DNA of 64,000 bases from Amyloporia xantha (lineage: Eukaryota; Basidiomycota; Agaricomycetes; Polyporales; Adustoporiaceae): assembly GCA_036971615.1 (NCBI GenBank), contig JAYKKR010000017.1, positions 186,001-250,000 of the forward strand, read 5' to 3'. The number at the start of each line of letters is the position of its first letter. Position 1 is the first letter of the stretch. Below the pieces are notes generated by a model that made no database searches, was not told the DNA's origin, and saw only the letters and a program-made list of their open reading frames with translations. This document shows, in pieces, positions 33,675-45,101 of the stretch. Both the position numbers and the translations under genes were made by a program.

Positions 33675-35970
33675 CTACTTCCTTCTCTTGTTGGCACGCG
33701 TTCTGTGAAACAGTGTTAGTAATATGAACCAACGCGTGTGCAGCGCGAGCTCACCTAGATGTGGTCTGCTTCGTGGCCACCGCGCTGCGGGTGACCCTCT
33801 GCGCAACGGGACTTGGGTTTCTGTACGCAAATAGCTCAGCCAGACCGCGGATTCATAGGCCGACGCGCTTACCCCTTGCGCTTCTTATGCGCGGTCGTTT
33901 TTGGTTCCTCTTCCACTACTTCTCCAGCGCTCCGGCTCCCCACATCACTCGCACTGACTCCCGTGCGACGCGTCCCAGCTCCGACTCTCTTAGAACGCCT
34001 GGATTCCGGCTCCGCTACCGCAATCACATCGTTGCGTGCTGTATGGGCCACCGGAGGCTCTTCCGCTACCAGCGACGCCTCTTCAATTCCCTCATCAGTA
34101 GGTCCGACGCGGCCCGCATGTCCTACCGAATCATCGGCGTGTATCGCCACACCTGCTGGAGGAACATCCTCAGCTGACGGATCAGGTGACTCGATCCGCT
34201 TGCGACGTCTGGGCGTGGGGCGAGGTCGTGGTATGGCTGAAGATGACACATGTAGCGAGGTTGACGAAGCGGTGGGCCGACTCGGAGTGGATGGCATCGT
34301 GGCCACTACAGGCTCGTCCGAGGGTTTCGGTGATAGTGGTCGCACCAATGCCGCCGGGCTGCCATGCACGCTGTCAGGTCGGCGAGTAGTCTTCCGTGGG
34401 GATGCCGTGAGTGCCCTCGTACGCTCACGCCGGGGAGTGCTTGGACCAAGGGCGCGGAGCTTGCCTGGCGCTTTGAATAGAGAGTCGGGATAGTTGAAAC
34501 GAAATCTGGACGTTTCGGGCAGGCTTGCATTTTCACCTTGCCCATCTAGGATGTGTTGGTAGAGGTCTTGCGCTGCACGGCCTAGTTTCTCAGGCATGCG
34601 GAATACGAACCCGGGGGGCAATCGGACCGGGTCGAGGTAGGCATTCGATTATGACGAGGTAAGCGCCTCCCAAGGCATCGGTATGAAACCCCGGCCCGGT
34701 GGCATGCCATGCCCTGTGGGACAGAATTAGATTCAGTGATGACCACTGTATAGAACGGATCACTTACCCCAGAGCTTGACCAAGTAGTCGTGAAGTACCC
34801 GAGCAATATCACGGTTCGTGAGGTCATCGAGATTCACATGTGGTAGTTGAGGATGTCCGTCCACCTCAGTGACATGGAGAGCTCCCTTGTCGGCCTCTGC
34901 AGGAATTATTAAGCGAGCAGCAATGTGGCGCTACTGAAACCGGCCTACCAAGTAGCATGCCTGTCGCCCATTCGGCGAAAGGATTCACTAATGCCTTGCT
35001 GTAGTCCGGGTGCCAGACATCAAAGTCGGCCACGCTCGCTTGTTCGTTACTGATTGATACGCTAATGTTGATCACTTAGTCACTGATGTGAATAGAGCCT
35101 AACTGACGTACTTACTTGCCGGCAACAACAACATCCCCAGGTCCTTTGACCGCGAACAACACGTGAAAGACTGCATCTCCCACTTGTCCCCTCCCGTGGC
35201 CCACCAGGGCTGTCAGCTTGTTGTGGACAAGCTCCATTAGCTGTTCTTGATTGCTGTAGAACTATAAATATAGTACACGAGTAGTACAGGTGAATACTTA
35301 CCTAAAAATTTCGGCTTCGTCTGGCTGGTCGTCATTACGAGTGTTGACTTCCGCTGCCTCTGCCTGACACGACGCTAACTCATCGACGTCCGCTGCCTCC
35401 CATCTTGCCTTCGTCACAGCCTGCCAGTGAGGGCCATTCCTTGTGGGTGGATCCCCCGCCGCTTCACGACGCAATTGAGCTTCCAATCTCAACTCCTCCG
35501 CGTGGCGTTTGATAAACACGGCGCGCGCTGTGCATCGTTTCGTCTGCGTCGACGTTGCCGCCACACCGCGTCTCGATGTGGCCGACTGAGTGCCGCTAGC
35601 GGAACCCATTTTCTTGATGTACTTGCTATTAGGGCCGGCATTGTTCTTGTACCAGCGATCAATTGCCTGCAGAAGCCATTAGTATCATACGAGGAGAATT
35701 AGCCTGAATACACACCCTTCGCAGTATGGGCTGGGTGGCAGGTTCTTTGTTGATTATCAATCCGTCAAGGGGACGGTTCTCTTGCCCATCGGCGAGCTTG
35801 CGATTGGCGAGGTCGAAAAACTCAACAAACTCCTCGTATATGACTTGGCTAATATTAGTCTTCGGCGTGCCATCATGAGCCAGATAGCGCGGAATGCGTT
35901 CAGTGAGGAAGTCTCGGGCGGCGCCTTGTAAAGCGACAAGGTGTTGCAGTTCATGCTGCGTGCGAGCCAT
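33675..35970 (-). CDS. KDZ cargo protein 1, unknown function
   Basis: Unknown family. The ATG at 35970 opens MARTQHELQHLVALQGAARD; splicing (gtgtgtatt...cttctgcag) joins LIINKEPATQPILRR to AIDRWYKNNAGPNSKYIKKM. Further exons contain ARAVFIKRHAEELRLEAQL, ELVHNKLTALVGHGRGQVG, SVADFDVWHPDYSKALV, ADKGALHVTEVDGHPQLP and RLPPGFVFRMPEKLGRAAQD. A long basic, Ser/Pro/Arg-rich tail ends in two short exons reading QTTSRTRANKRRK, stop at 33675-33677. Basic clusters (KKRKG, NKRRK) resemble nuclear localisation signals. At least seven exons, frame kept throughout, so it looks functional. Lying inside the transposon next to the transposase suggests a role in the element's life cycle, but no enzymatic motif is visible. 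Confidence 0.6.
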
Positions 35971-36300
35971 GAGGGAATTTGGGTCATAGATGTGCGAGGC
36001 CCTTAAAAAGCCACCCTTTTATATGCCAGGGAGCTAGGACCATCGGCCACATTCTGTGGAGCGGGAGGTGGCCCTGGCCTTGTATTCCCTAGCGTGGCTT
36101 GATATGACTACCTGGGTAATTTAAAGCCTGTGGCCCTTTTGTCTTGGCGCGTCATTGTCCTGTGGTTGTTTCGCATGTGGCTTGCCCGATGCTATGCCTT
36201 TGTAAGACTGCCAAGGTAATATTGTGGTTTGAACCAAGCTGACATCGTAAAAATGGGAATCTATTGTTCGCTACGACGCTGTTGGCGTGCCGACAGTTCC

Positions 36301-37676
36301 TCACCAGGCTGGCCCGCCGTCAGAGGACCCTAGATACTCTACATCGCTCCATTGCGCATCTTCAGTCTCCGTGTCTTCTACCGTAAGATCAATATCAACG
36401 ACCGTAATTCCTTTGCGTCTCTTAGCTTGAGGGGTGGAACCACGCCGTAAGTGTGGCCCAGCTTGAGCACCAAGGGGTCGCTTTCGAGATACGCTCGGCG
36501 CGGTGCTGCTCGAAGCGACGGGCATTCGACGTAAGTTGGAACGTGAGCTGTTGGTCATCCTACAGGGAGGGGATGGCGTGCGTGGGTTCATAGCACGGCG
36601 AGCATCGTACCTAATGGGGGATTCAGAGGGACTGCTGGTCCGAGGAGGGGAGGAGGGCGGGAGGCTGTCATCGCGCGGATGCCTGTCGGCCTGCATGCGT
36701 ACAAGCGGACTCGAGAATAGGCCGGGAGAGTGGTCGCGAGAAGATAGCAGCTGGCGAGATGCAGTACGAGTTGACGAAGCTTCGATATGGGATCCGCGTC
36801 CAAGGTCGAATCCAAGATTAGGCATGCTGGGGACGAGCGTGATACCCATTTGCTGGAAGTTGAGGGTGCGTACACGGGAAAGAGCTGTAAAGGCTTCATG
36901 CATCACGGGCACCAAGCCTGGTAGGCGGAAATTGTGTGGTTCGCCTGGCGCCAAATACAAGAGCACCTCGGAGTCAAACACCTGCCGATAGGATTTGGGG
37001 GAGGGACGTGAGGTCCAGGCACCGGTGGCCACGTTCATTGTTAGCCATGTGCCTTCGCGCTGGGGCCACCCTGGGACAGTGTCCACTTTGAGGACCCACT
37101 CCCGCTTGTAAAGAGTCGCTGACGCTGTAAGCCGAATAGGAGCCGTTATGGCCTATCGATGATAATGAGTATAAACGGCAGTGACGAGGCAGCACTGACT
37201 GACCTTGAGCCAGCAAATCACCGTGACTTTGATAGGTGTTGGTCGTGATAGTGCTCGAGGCTGCTCTCCAAGAAGAAGAGCATTGTCCAATTGATCTTGG
37301 GAGGCCTCGATGCGAGTGAGCAGTGTGGCCAGTTCTTTAGCATCAGGCTGGTGCATGAACGATGTATTCTTGCTGCCCAGCCCGCGGCAACGGGAGTCGA
37401 GACACTGGACTTATAATTAGTACCGATGGAAGAATGCGCGTGGGCGTGAAACAGACGCACCACCCAGGATATGTGGCCTAAGTCAGCTAGTCGACGTGCA
37501 CCTGAATTAATCATAAATTTGTGCAAAGACGGACACCCATCGACGCGGCCCACAACTGTGTTGTCGTTATGATATGAGGGTTGCGCACTGATGATGCGTG
37601 GGCGCAAGAAGTCGAGGAGGAATGTATGAAGAATTACCCAGACGCGTGCGCGTTCAGGCGTGAGTTGAAGAGGCAT
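36301..37676 (-). CDS. KDZ cargo protein 2, unknown function
   Basis: Unknown family. The start at 37676 gives MPLQLTPERARVWVILHTFL. The first intron (gtgcgtctg...agtccag) joins LGHISWV to CLDSRCRGLGSKNTSF, followed by KELATLLTRIEASQDQLDN and a second intron. The main exon reads REWVLKVDTVPGWPQREGTW, EVLLYLAPGEPHNFRLPGLV and a Ser/Pro/Arg-rich C-terminal half with SRKRPLGAQAGPHLRRGS and TPQAKRRKGITVVDIDLTVE, the latter a SUMO-interaction-like hydrophobic patch (VVDIDL) beside acidic residues (observation of pattern only). It stops at 36301 after SSDGGPAW. It shares the cargo 1 strand and has a divergent partner (cargo 3) to the right. Confidence 0.6.
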
Positions 37677-38735
37677 CTGGAGCTAGCTTAGGAGGGGCAA
37701 TGGTGGCTCAGCGCAGACTTTATGGAGGCGCAGAGGAGCCACATCCTGAAGTAGGGTGGCCCGACTTACCGATTAGAGAACAATAGCATCCTGATATGGC
37801 GTCAGAATTAATAGCCTACACTGACAGATACTGTAATGAGGTGTGCGGAATGCGAATGCAGGCGCAGTGGAAAGCCGATAGGACGCAAAGTCTATATCGC
37901 TATGTCTGCACGAGGGACGCTAAGTCTGCTCGCAAGATAAAGCCCGGAGGACGGTATAGTCTGTCCAGGCTGGAGTGGAGGACGCATAGTCTATCCACCG
38001 AACACCGAATTCCGGTCGCTGTCGCACAATATGTACATCAGTATGTATCTGGAATAAACACTTACCTGGGCTCTGCTTCGTAGACACGAGACTTCATGTG
38101 GTCAGCGAGTGAGATGTTGAGAAGCTGGACACTGGAGCCTGGTGAGATGAAGAGGCAGGAGAGGACAACTGGACAACGTGAAGGAGAGGGTGCACCGCCG
38201 CCAGAGGTAGTGCAGAGTTAGAGAAAGTGCAGACTTCGCACTCGAGAGTCAATGGGCGCTTCGAGCCTCGGTGATCGAGCGCTCAGTTGCCGTTACTCAT
38301 TTCCCAGCCTCTATCTCGGGCAATCACTCCTCCTCATCGCTCACATCTCGTCCGCACCCTCTGTGCACTTTCGAAGCTCTCCCGAGTCCCAACTGAAGGT
38401 AAGATTCACATAATACGCACAGTCGGCAGCTTACTCAACGCTCTACCTCGCCGTCAAGGCCGTCATCTAGCGTAAGTCCATCTTTTGTAGTAGTTTTTCT
38501 TCTTTCATTCGCACTTCGGCATACGGGACAAACTATCAGTTCTCCTGTATGTTAGAAGGACCCGAGGCAGACTACATCGTCCCTCGGTTTGTTTAACAAG
38601 GCAGACTTCGCGTCCCCTTGTCTTGCAGGCTCAGACAGACTCAGCGTCCTCAGAGTATCTCGCTGCGCTCCCATCTATTCGTAGTTGCTACCATACGTTA
38701 TACCCAACTGTATCTAGCCGGTCTTTTCAGCCTTC
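37677..38735. promoter_or_regulatory. Divergent promoter region between cargo genes 2 and 3
   Basis: About 1 kb between head-to-head genes inside the transposon. It contains four copies of a GGACGCWWAGTCT-like motif at near-regular spacing (37881, 37915, 37949, 37980). No coding sequence is recognised. A factor binding this array could control both genes. Confidence 0.4.
37881..37993 (+). repeat. Four phased GGACGCWWAGTCT motifs
   Basis: Copies read ggacgcaaagtct (37881), ggacgctaagtct (37915), ggacggtatagtct (37949) and ggacgcatagtct (37980). Spacings are 34, 34 and 31 bp, close to three helical turns, so all would face the same side of the DNA. Confidence 0.6.
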
Positions 38736-40924
38736 ATGCAAGAGCCACCCAGCCGTTCAGAGCCTGCAACACCCTTAGAGCTCGCCCCACCTTCTGTACC
38801 GCCTTCCGTGTCGAAGAAACCTTTTGAACTCTGCAAGACTGGGACTAGGGCTGGTAAGTGGGTCCCTGCGGCACCGGCGCACTAACAACTCACATGTCTA
38901 CAGGTTCACTGCGATGGTTTGATGGAATGGTAGCTTGCTGGACGCTCGACGGCAAGTATGTGGTGACTTCCCCGAATGTTGCCTATGTCCCCGAGCCTGT
39001 GCTCGGCCGTATCCAGCTCATTGCTCGAGAAGACGGGCGTTTTGGCCTCGAGGACCCCATGCAGCATCCCCAGGTATTCAATGCACGCTTCGCCCATTTC
39101 GCCACCATCTTGCGTCGCCCTCCTGATCCTCAAGATTCTCGCATGCCAATCTGGTGGACCCCGGGGCTGGAAGACTTCGAGGTGGAGGAGGAATCTGTAC
39201 TCATGGGTCTAGGCAAGTTGAGCCCACGAGCTCTTGACAGTCTTCGACCCCTTGTGGCGGATTGCAGCGAGCGACTGGCTAGATACATGCAGACACGCCC
39301 CATCGAGCAGAAGCGCATTAACTACGCCGAGAGTGCCATGCGTCTGGCATTCACCCGCTTGCGTGACATCCCAGCGACATTTCGCGACACGAAGATGCAG
39401 GTGACTACGGTACAACGATTCTGGCTGGAGTGTATGGGCTGGTTAGATTGGATGGAGTACATAAATAAAGATGCCATTGCCGCTCCTGATGATGATGTAG
39501 CTGCAGTGCACGTCCAGGCGATGGGCGCATTTTCCAACAATCCGAATGAGGTCCAACGACTTTTTGCTGCCGGCATTCCAGTCTGGTACCTTCGCCTGCC
39601 AGAACAAATCGCCAGCCAGAAGGATATTGTCATCGCTGATGTGTGCGGGCCCGAGGCCCCGCGCGACATTGTGACCAAAGGGGACCTCTTCGCCCATCCG
39701 CTCTTCGTGGGCAATGCCGGATATGAGCACCTGGAAGCTGCAGGATACTGTGGGCAGATCTATGCCGATATTGAGCGCGTCCCGTTCCCCAATCTCACGA
39801 AGGTGTCTATCCCTTCGAGAACCATTGCGCACCCAACCTCTCAGCACCACGGTGTCGTACAAAGCCATGCATCTGGCTCGACTCAGGGTCCTTGTATGTG
39901 CCCTCTCTCATTCATATAGGTCTCAGACTAATGTCATATTGCAGATCAGCCTCCCCTTGAAGGCCCGCGCGTCAAGCAGCGTGAGCGCGTAACTCAGGCC
40001 GCTCAAGGACGTGCCCGCGTGGCCCCACCGCTGTGGGAACATCCACTGCTACCGCCACCTATTCCTAGTTGGGTGCAGGGGGCCAAGGAGGCCACCCTGG
40101 ATCGCGATCCGAAGAACAAATGGGAGTACTGGCTCCCACGCCCCGATATATTCGTCAATGTGCAGCAAGACGCCAAGCGCAATCATTACATCAACTCCTG
40201 GCTGAAACTCCGCAGGGTGTGGTTGGCAGTCCTCGGGGCACGAACCACCCCGATTAAGCGAGACATGGGTGCGCAGATGTGGCGCGAATATCTCAAGATG
40301 GGCGAGAACGCCATGCATGCGCCCAAAGCCACAGCGACGGCGACGCAGCGCCGCCATTCTGAGCTGAACGCGATTCTAAAACACCTCTTTCCGACGGGCA
40401 CGTTGACGCTCGACAAAGAATTCAAGTCGTTTGTGTGGTTCGGACGGATCATTGGGAGCCATGTATCTGCAAAGGATGTTCGGGACATCATGTGGGAGCT
40501 GTCTGAAACCGCTTTTCGTTTCGAATTGCTTGAGCTAGACCGCTGCCTCGTCCCTCATTTGGCAAATGGAAGAGCAATGGCAGAAAGCCAGGAGGTGGCT
40601 CGGGAAACTCTACTACAAGCCCTGTTCCCGCTCGACGGTGCCCTTCAAGTATCTGCCCTACCTGTTGTCAATTCCGGCCTCGCTGCGGACGATCCGAGGG
40701 AACGGGCTGGTATTCTCGACCACATGCTTGTAATCATGCGTCGGTGGCCGGACTGTCCCCAAGAGCTCCGGGACTGCCCATGCCTGAAGTCTCAGTTTGG
40801 CCAGGGTCAGCTCAGCTACGTCGAGAAGCGCATTGCGAAATACTACGTAGAAGCCTTCTACAAGCAGGCTGGCAGATGGCCGATCATTCCTCGACGTTTC
40901 GCTTCTCCCTCTGTCGCAATGTAG
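38736..40924 (+). CDS. KDZ cargo protein 3, unknown function
   Basis: Large soluble protein of unknown family. The ATG at 38736 gives MQEPPSRSEPATPLELAPP. An intron (gtaagtggg...tctacag) joins ELCKTGTRA to GSLRWFDGMVACWTLDGKY. The long second exon contains YVPEPVLGRIQLIAREDGRF, MPIWWTPGLEDFEVEEES, RFWLECMGWLDWMEYINKD and AGIPVWYLRLPEQIAS. A second intron (~39892-39945) leads to PRVKQRERVTQAAQGRARV, WEYWLPRPDIFVNVQQDAKR, RVWLAVLGARTTPIKRDMG and RFELLELDRCLVPHL, ending RRFASPSVAM at 40924. About 690 residues, Trp-rich, no membrane segments. Intact frame. It precedes the transposase in the same direction by ~200 bp, so the two may be co-regulated. Confidence 0.7.
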
Positions 40925-41137
40925 CAATTTTTCTTCACATCGTGAACCGTCGTGTCGCTGTCGCATTGTTTTCCATCGCTATGTATCGTACGTGATTCGA
41001 ATGTAACACTTTTGTATTGTCCTTCGCACGTCGTTTGCGACAGCCACAAGCCACGGCCACATTGTGGCTGACCCAGGTGAGTGTGTTCGCGTCAGCCACT
41101 TTTGCCCCTCCTTGCTCGAAGTGCCTCTACGTCCACC

Positions 41138-44100
41138 ATGACTTCCTACAGCCCGAAGAAACCGAAGATCAAGAAATCCAACGTACGGTTTGGCGGCCGG
41201 TACTTCACAAACGCTGCGCAGCGTGTCGTTCAGCATACTCGCTACCAAAGCGACGGGGCACGTCTCACTGAGACAGTGGTTCTCGAAGGTCCCGCCCCTG
41301 CCAAACGCGCGCACCGAAGACAATACCACAACCGAAACGCCTGCGTGGGATATGGGAGAATCGGAGACATATATTCCTTTGACCCGTGATCAGGTGTGTC
41401 CCCGCGCATCCTCAGGGGAATTATATTGATGCCCCCCCCCACAGAGAGCTTCCACAATCTTGCAGGACTTCCTTGTGAGGATGGACGACCTTGTTGATAT
41501 CCTACTAGAAGTGGAAGGCTTCGCCACTCGACCAGCTAAATGTGGCTGTGGAAAGGACGGCGCAAGCGTTCTTTACCATTGCCGCGAGTGTTTCCAGTCG
41601 CCGGCGCAATGCGCAGACTGTATTCGAGCCGCTCACCACCACATGCCTTACCATTGGATCCACAAGTGGACAGGAACTTTCTGGGAGAAGATGGAGCTGA
41701 GCGATCTAGGTCTGGTCGTAACGCTGAGCCACAACGGCGGTAGGTGCCCCGAGCTCGCCATGGATGCCAAACCACAGCCTGTCGTGGTCGTTCACACCAA
41801 CGGCGTCCACAAGACATATTTCCATTTCTGTCGGTGCTATAAGCATCGCGATGCCTTCACACAGCTCGCGCGTGAAGGCTACTTGGGAGCGACAACCACG
41901 GCGCCGGCCACAGCCTTCACCTTCCAGCTCCTCAAAGACTTTCACCTGTTTATGCTGCAGTCCAAGGTCCCGGCATATGAATATTTTGAGACTCTCAAGA
42001 GAATGACGGACAATGTGCTGCCAGATAGTGGCTTAGTACGTGGCCAGTCCTCTCTTACATGCCATTGTGCTGATTGCCCACAGAATCGATATCGGGAATT
42101 TGTCCGTGTGGCGCGGGTGTGGCGTCACTTGACAATGCATAAACGTTCCGGGCAATACCTCACCCTGGACAAGTTCGTCCCTCCTTCTGTGCGCCCCGAA
42201 GGCAGCTATGCTGTACCCTGCCCTGCTTGTCCAGCCGACGCGTTCAATCTCCCGAGCAACTGGCGCACCAAAGCCGAGGAGAAGCCGTACATCGCATTGA
42301 TTCCTCCTTTGGGTCGAATACTAATCACGCATTAGACATTTATTCGGATGGCATATAAGTCTCGATGGTTGTCATTCGCTCCAGAGGAAGATCAAAGTGG
42401 ATGATCCGGATGATGTCTCCCTCAATGAGGGCCGTGGTTACTTTGTTGAAGACGGCGGATATTATCGGTACCTCAAACAATTCCCTAATTCGGGTGTGGA
42501 GGAGGTAAGCCACGCGCGAGTACAATAAGACAATAGTGCATTGTTCGCTGACCACATGTGGCAGAAAAGCACGTGCACCAGGTTGAAGGCGATCAATCTC
42601 CAGAGCCGTCGCAAGTTCAAGAACGCCATTATAACAGGCGTTGTCGCGGCGGTTTGCACCGATCATGGATATTTTCTGCCCCAGGGTATGGTCGATCTGC
42701 AGCTCGGTGAAAGGTACGTCAATTGCAGAGTTAGAGTACATAGCGGAGGCTAACTACTCCGACTACCGCAGATATTCGAACGTGGACTATGCTCTGGCGA
42801 ACGTACTCAAAGGACGCGAGGCCCTGCAAGCCATCAAAGTCTGGTACGACGTGTCTTGTCAATATTTCGTCAACGTCCTCGAACGGTTTACAAACCAATT
42901 TCCTGACGCCACACTGCATGCCATCATCCGATTGGTCGAGTGGCTCATCCCGAAGATGCACCTAGCGACGGCTCATAAGGATGACTGCAAATATAGGTTT
43001 GCATCGAACTACACCAAACACTGCGGGAGGACCTCGGGAGAAATGATCGAGACGATGTGGGCGCCCGCGAAGAAGTCCGGCGCGAACACGAAGGAAATGA
43101 ACCATGGCCATCGACATGAAACGCTCGACGCCTTTCATGGAGACTGGAACTGGCGCAAGACCCAGCACATGAGTAAGTAATCCTGGAGTCTTCAATGTGG
43201 TCACTTCTGATCGCCTTAATAGGCAATTCTCTCCTACGCCAGTACACAAACGCACGCGCGCATCTCGCGCGGACGTCAAACTATTTCGAAGGCCTCAATG
43301 AGACGATGCCGGCGGAGCACGTTGCAGCATGGGCGAAGCTAAATACGGAGCCTTTTCAGAAGGATGGAGAATGGTGTAGTGTGTATAAACCCGAGGTGAT
43401 CGCAAGTATGTTACTTCCTATTGTCACTCATTTGGCAGGGCCTGAACCATTCTCGTTAGGGACTACGCAAGCGAAGGCATTCCAGAAGCTGTCCGAGGTA
43501 GAAGACAAGGGTACCCGCATCCGCAGCGGTCATGGTGGCGCTCCTGCCTGGGTCAACAAAGCACTCCATATTCAGGCTACCCAGTGAGAGAATTTCAAAT
43601 CCATGGCCGTGCTTCGTTGATAGCGTAACCTAGGCGCAAGTGTCGGTACCTCGTGAAACAAGCCGGTAATCAACCTCTTGTGGCTGAGCGCCACGAGATA
43701 GAAGCTATGCGGGCACGTCTCGAGGGCGACATCGGGCTGTTGCGAAAGTACCAATATGAACATTTCCCCGACCTCCATGCGCTGATTGTCAAGACGGGTG
43801 ACAAGCTGCCCGAGGATCAAGAATTATATCTACCCTCTGACTTTGGGTCGGTAGCCGATCGCGAGCGATACGGTGTGGACAAGCTCACAGAGTGCGAGAA
43901 GACTCTGCGCGAGGGCGAAGCGCACGACGCGTTACATAATCTCAAAGAAGCCATCAAACACCTTTTGTATGCCACGGAGACGAAGCAACGAACCGTAAGG
44001 GGCCAGAAAGATTGTACGCGTGCCAACGACGTGATCAAGAAGTTGACAAGAGACCGAAATCATGCAGCTGCGAAGTATCGCGATGCGCGCCACGCGCTCG

Positions 44101-44626
44101 TTCAACTGGGCCACGCAGCCGATGATCCTAACTTGCGCGAGCTTAGGGAGGAAGATGTCAGTGGCAAATCCATACATGATCCTCTCGTACTTGGTGATGG
44201 CAAACGGGAGGGATCTTGGATCTGGACGCAGGGACCCAAGAATGCCGAAGATCGGGAGAGGTGGAGCGTCGAAGGTATGTGTACTATCTCGTGTTTGCAA
44301 TGCTTCGATCAACTCGTCGTCCCTTAGTCGATCGAGTCCAGTGGTTCCGCGCGCAAGCCGATCGTGATCGCTGGCGTGAGGCGTATGAGCGCACGGGTCA
44401 AGAGTTCAAGAACACAATCAAATCCTTCGAGTCGTGGAGCCACGCATGGACTCAAGCAGCGGAACCCTGTGATTCATCACTCGTTGGCCAAGGACGCCGC
44501 GCGTACGCGATGAAGACTGCGGCAATGTATGATCGGCTCCGACAGGACCGCATCGAGAAGGACATGCAAGCCCGTGCCAAGGACCCATCCCCTCGGACTG
44601 AAGCCCCGGCTGCAGTGCTCAGCTGA
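41138..44626 (+). CDS. KDZ transposase with CxC2 zinc cluster
   Basis: Transposase of the Kyakuja-Dileera-Zisupton class, expected to act in the nucleus on the element's ends. The ATG at 41138 gives MTSYSPKKPKIKKSNVRFGG. The N-terminal CxC2 cluster reads CGCGKDGASVLYHCRECF, then CADC, H-HHMPYHWIHKW and a later VPCPACPADAFNLP. After an intron (~42286-42336, acceptor cgcattag) comes LFGWHISLDGCHSLQRKIK, then STCTRLKA, GVVAAVCTDHGYFLPQGMVD, YDVSCQYF (candidate catalytic Asp), LIPKMHLATAH and RTSGEMIETMWAP (candidate catalytic Glu). The C-terminal half is helical and charged (REFVR.., KHLLYATETKQRTVRGQKD), ending APAAVLS at 44626. Several short introns; frames join cleanly, so the enzyme could be active. 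Confidence 0.88.
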
Positions 44627-44976
44627 CTGAGAGTGGAGTTCTGATCTTGTAGCCACTGCATTTGGATTAAATCGGATTCCATCTGTATTATTTACTGTAT
44701 TGATTGACCATTAGGGTAATCCGATTAAATCCAATTGGTGGTATGGTGCTTAATATGTTTGTATATTGTGTGGTAGGGTAGAGGAGTAATCAGATTAAAT
44801 AGGATTGCAAGGGTGCACTTAAATCTCATGATGGTCTGTAAGGCCCTGGATTAAATCAGATTGAGGACAAATCAAGTACATGAATTAGAGGCTCAGGTCA
44901 TTATCCACTGGGTAGCACTGATGAAATCTGATTTGCGATTCAAAATAAAGGCTACATAAAGGGGGATTTAATATAA
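44627..44976. repeat. Right subterminal motif array (GGATTAAATCGGATT type)
   Basis: Non-coding. Motif variants at ~44665 (ggattaaatcggatt), ~44719 (ccgattaaatcc), ~44789 (cagattaaatagg), ~44851 (ggattaaatcagatt) and ~44926 match those at the left end. Confidence 0.75.
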
Positions 44977-45006
44977 TCTATCCTTCTTGAGAAGGTATGG
45001 ATTAAT
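44977..45006 (-). repeat. Right terminal inverted repeat of the KDZ element
   Basis: Reverse complement begins ATTAATCCATACC and continues to AAGAAGGATAGAT, aligning with the left end with a few mismatches and a one-base gap. Confidence 0.7.
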
Positions 45007-45101
45007 CAAAAGTGTGTAGTATCATGCAGGTCAGCACTACATTCATTTTCATTAATTGCTCAAAAAGCCGCTCACATCATCTATCACTCGAACGCATACA
45101 G

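Larger units (their letters stand above)
33042..45006 (+). mobile_element. ~12-kb KDZ-type DNA transposon with cargo genes
   Basis: An 11,965-bp insertion inside an intron of permease A. The ends are imperfect inverted repeats of ~30 bp: ATTAATCC followed by CCTT and AGAAGGA at 33042-33072, mirrored at 44977-45006. Both subterminal regions carry many copies of a GGATTAAATCGGATT-like motif. The element encodes a CxC2-type KDZ transposase (41138-44626, +) and three further genes (two -, one +). The 8-bp flanks (cagaaatt / caaaagtg) agree at only five positions, so a target duplication is not proven. Comparison with the uninterrupted introns of permeases B and C shows the empty site directly. 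Confidence 0.85.

Noticed and set aside
33034..45014. 8-bp target-site duplication of the KDZ element (cagaaatt / caaaagtg)
   Set aside because: Only five of eight positions agree; the exact ends or the duplication are unproven.
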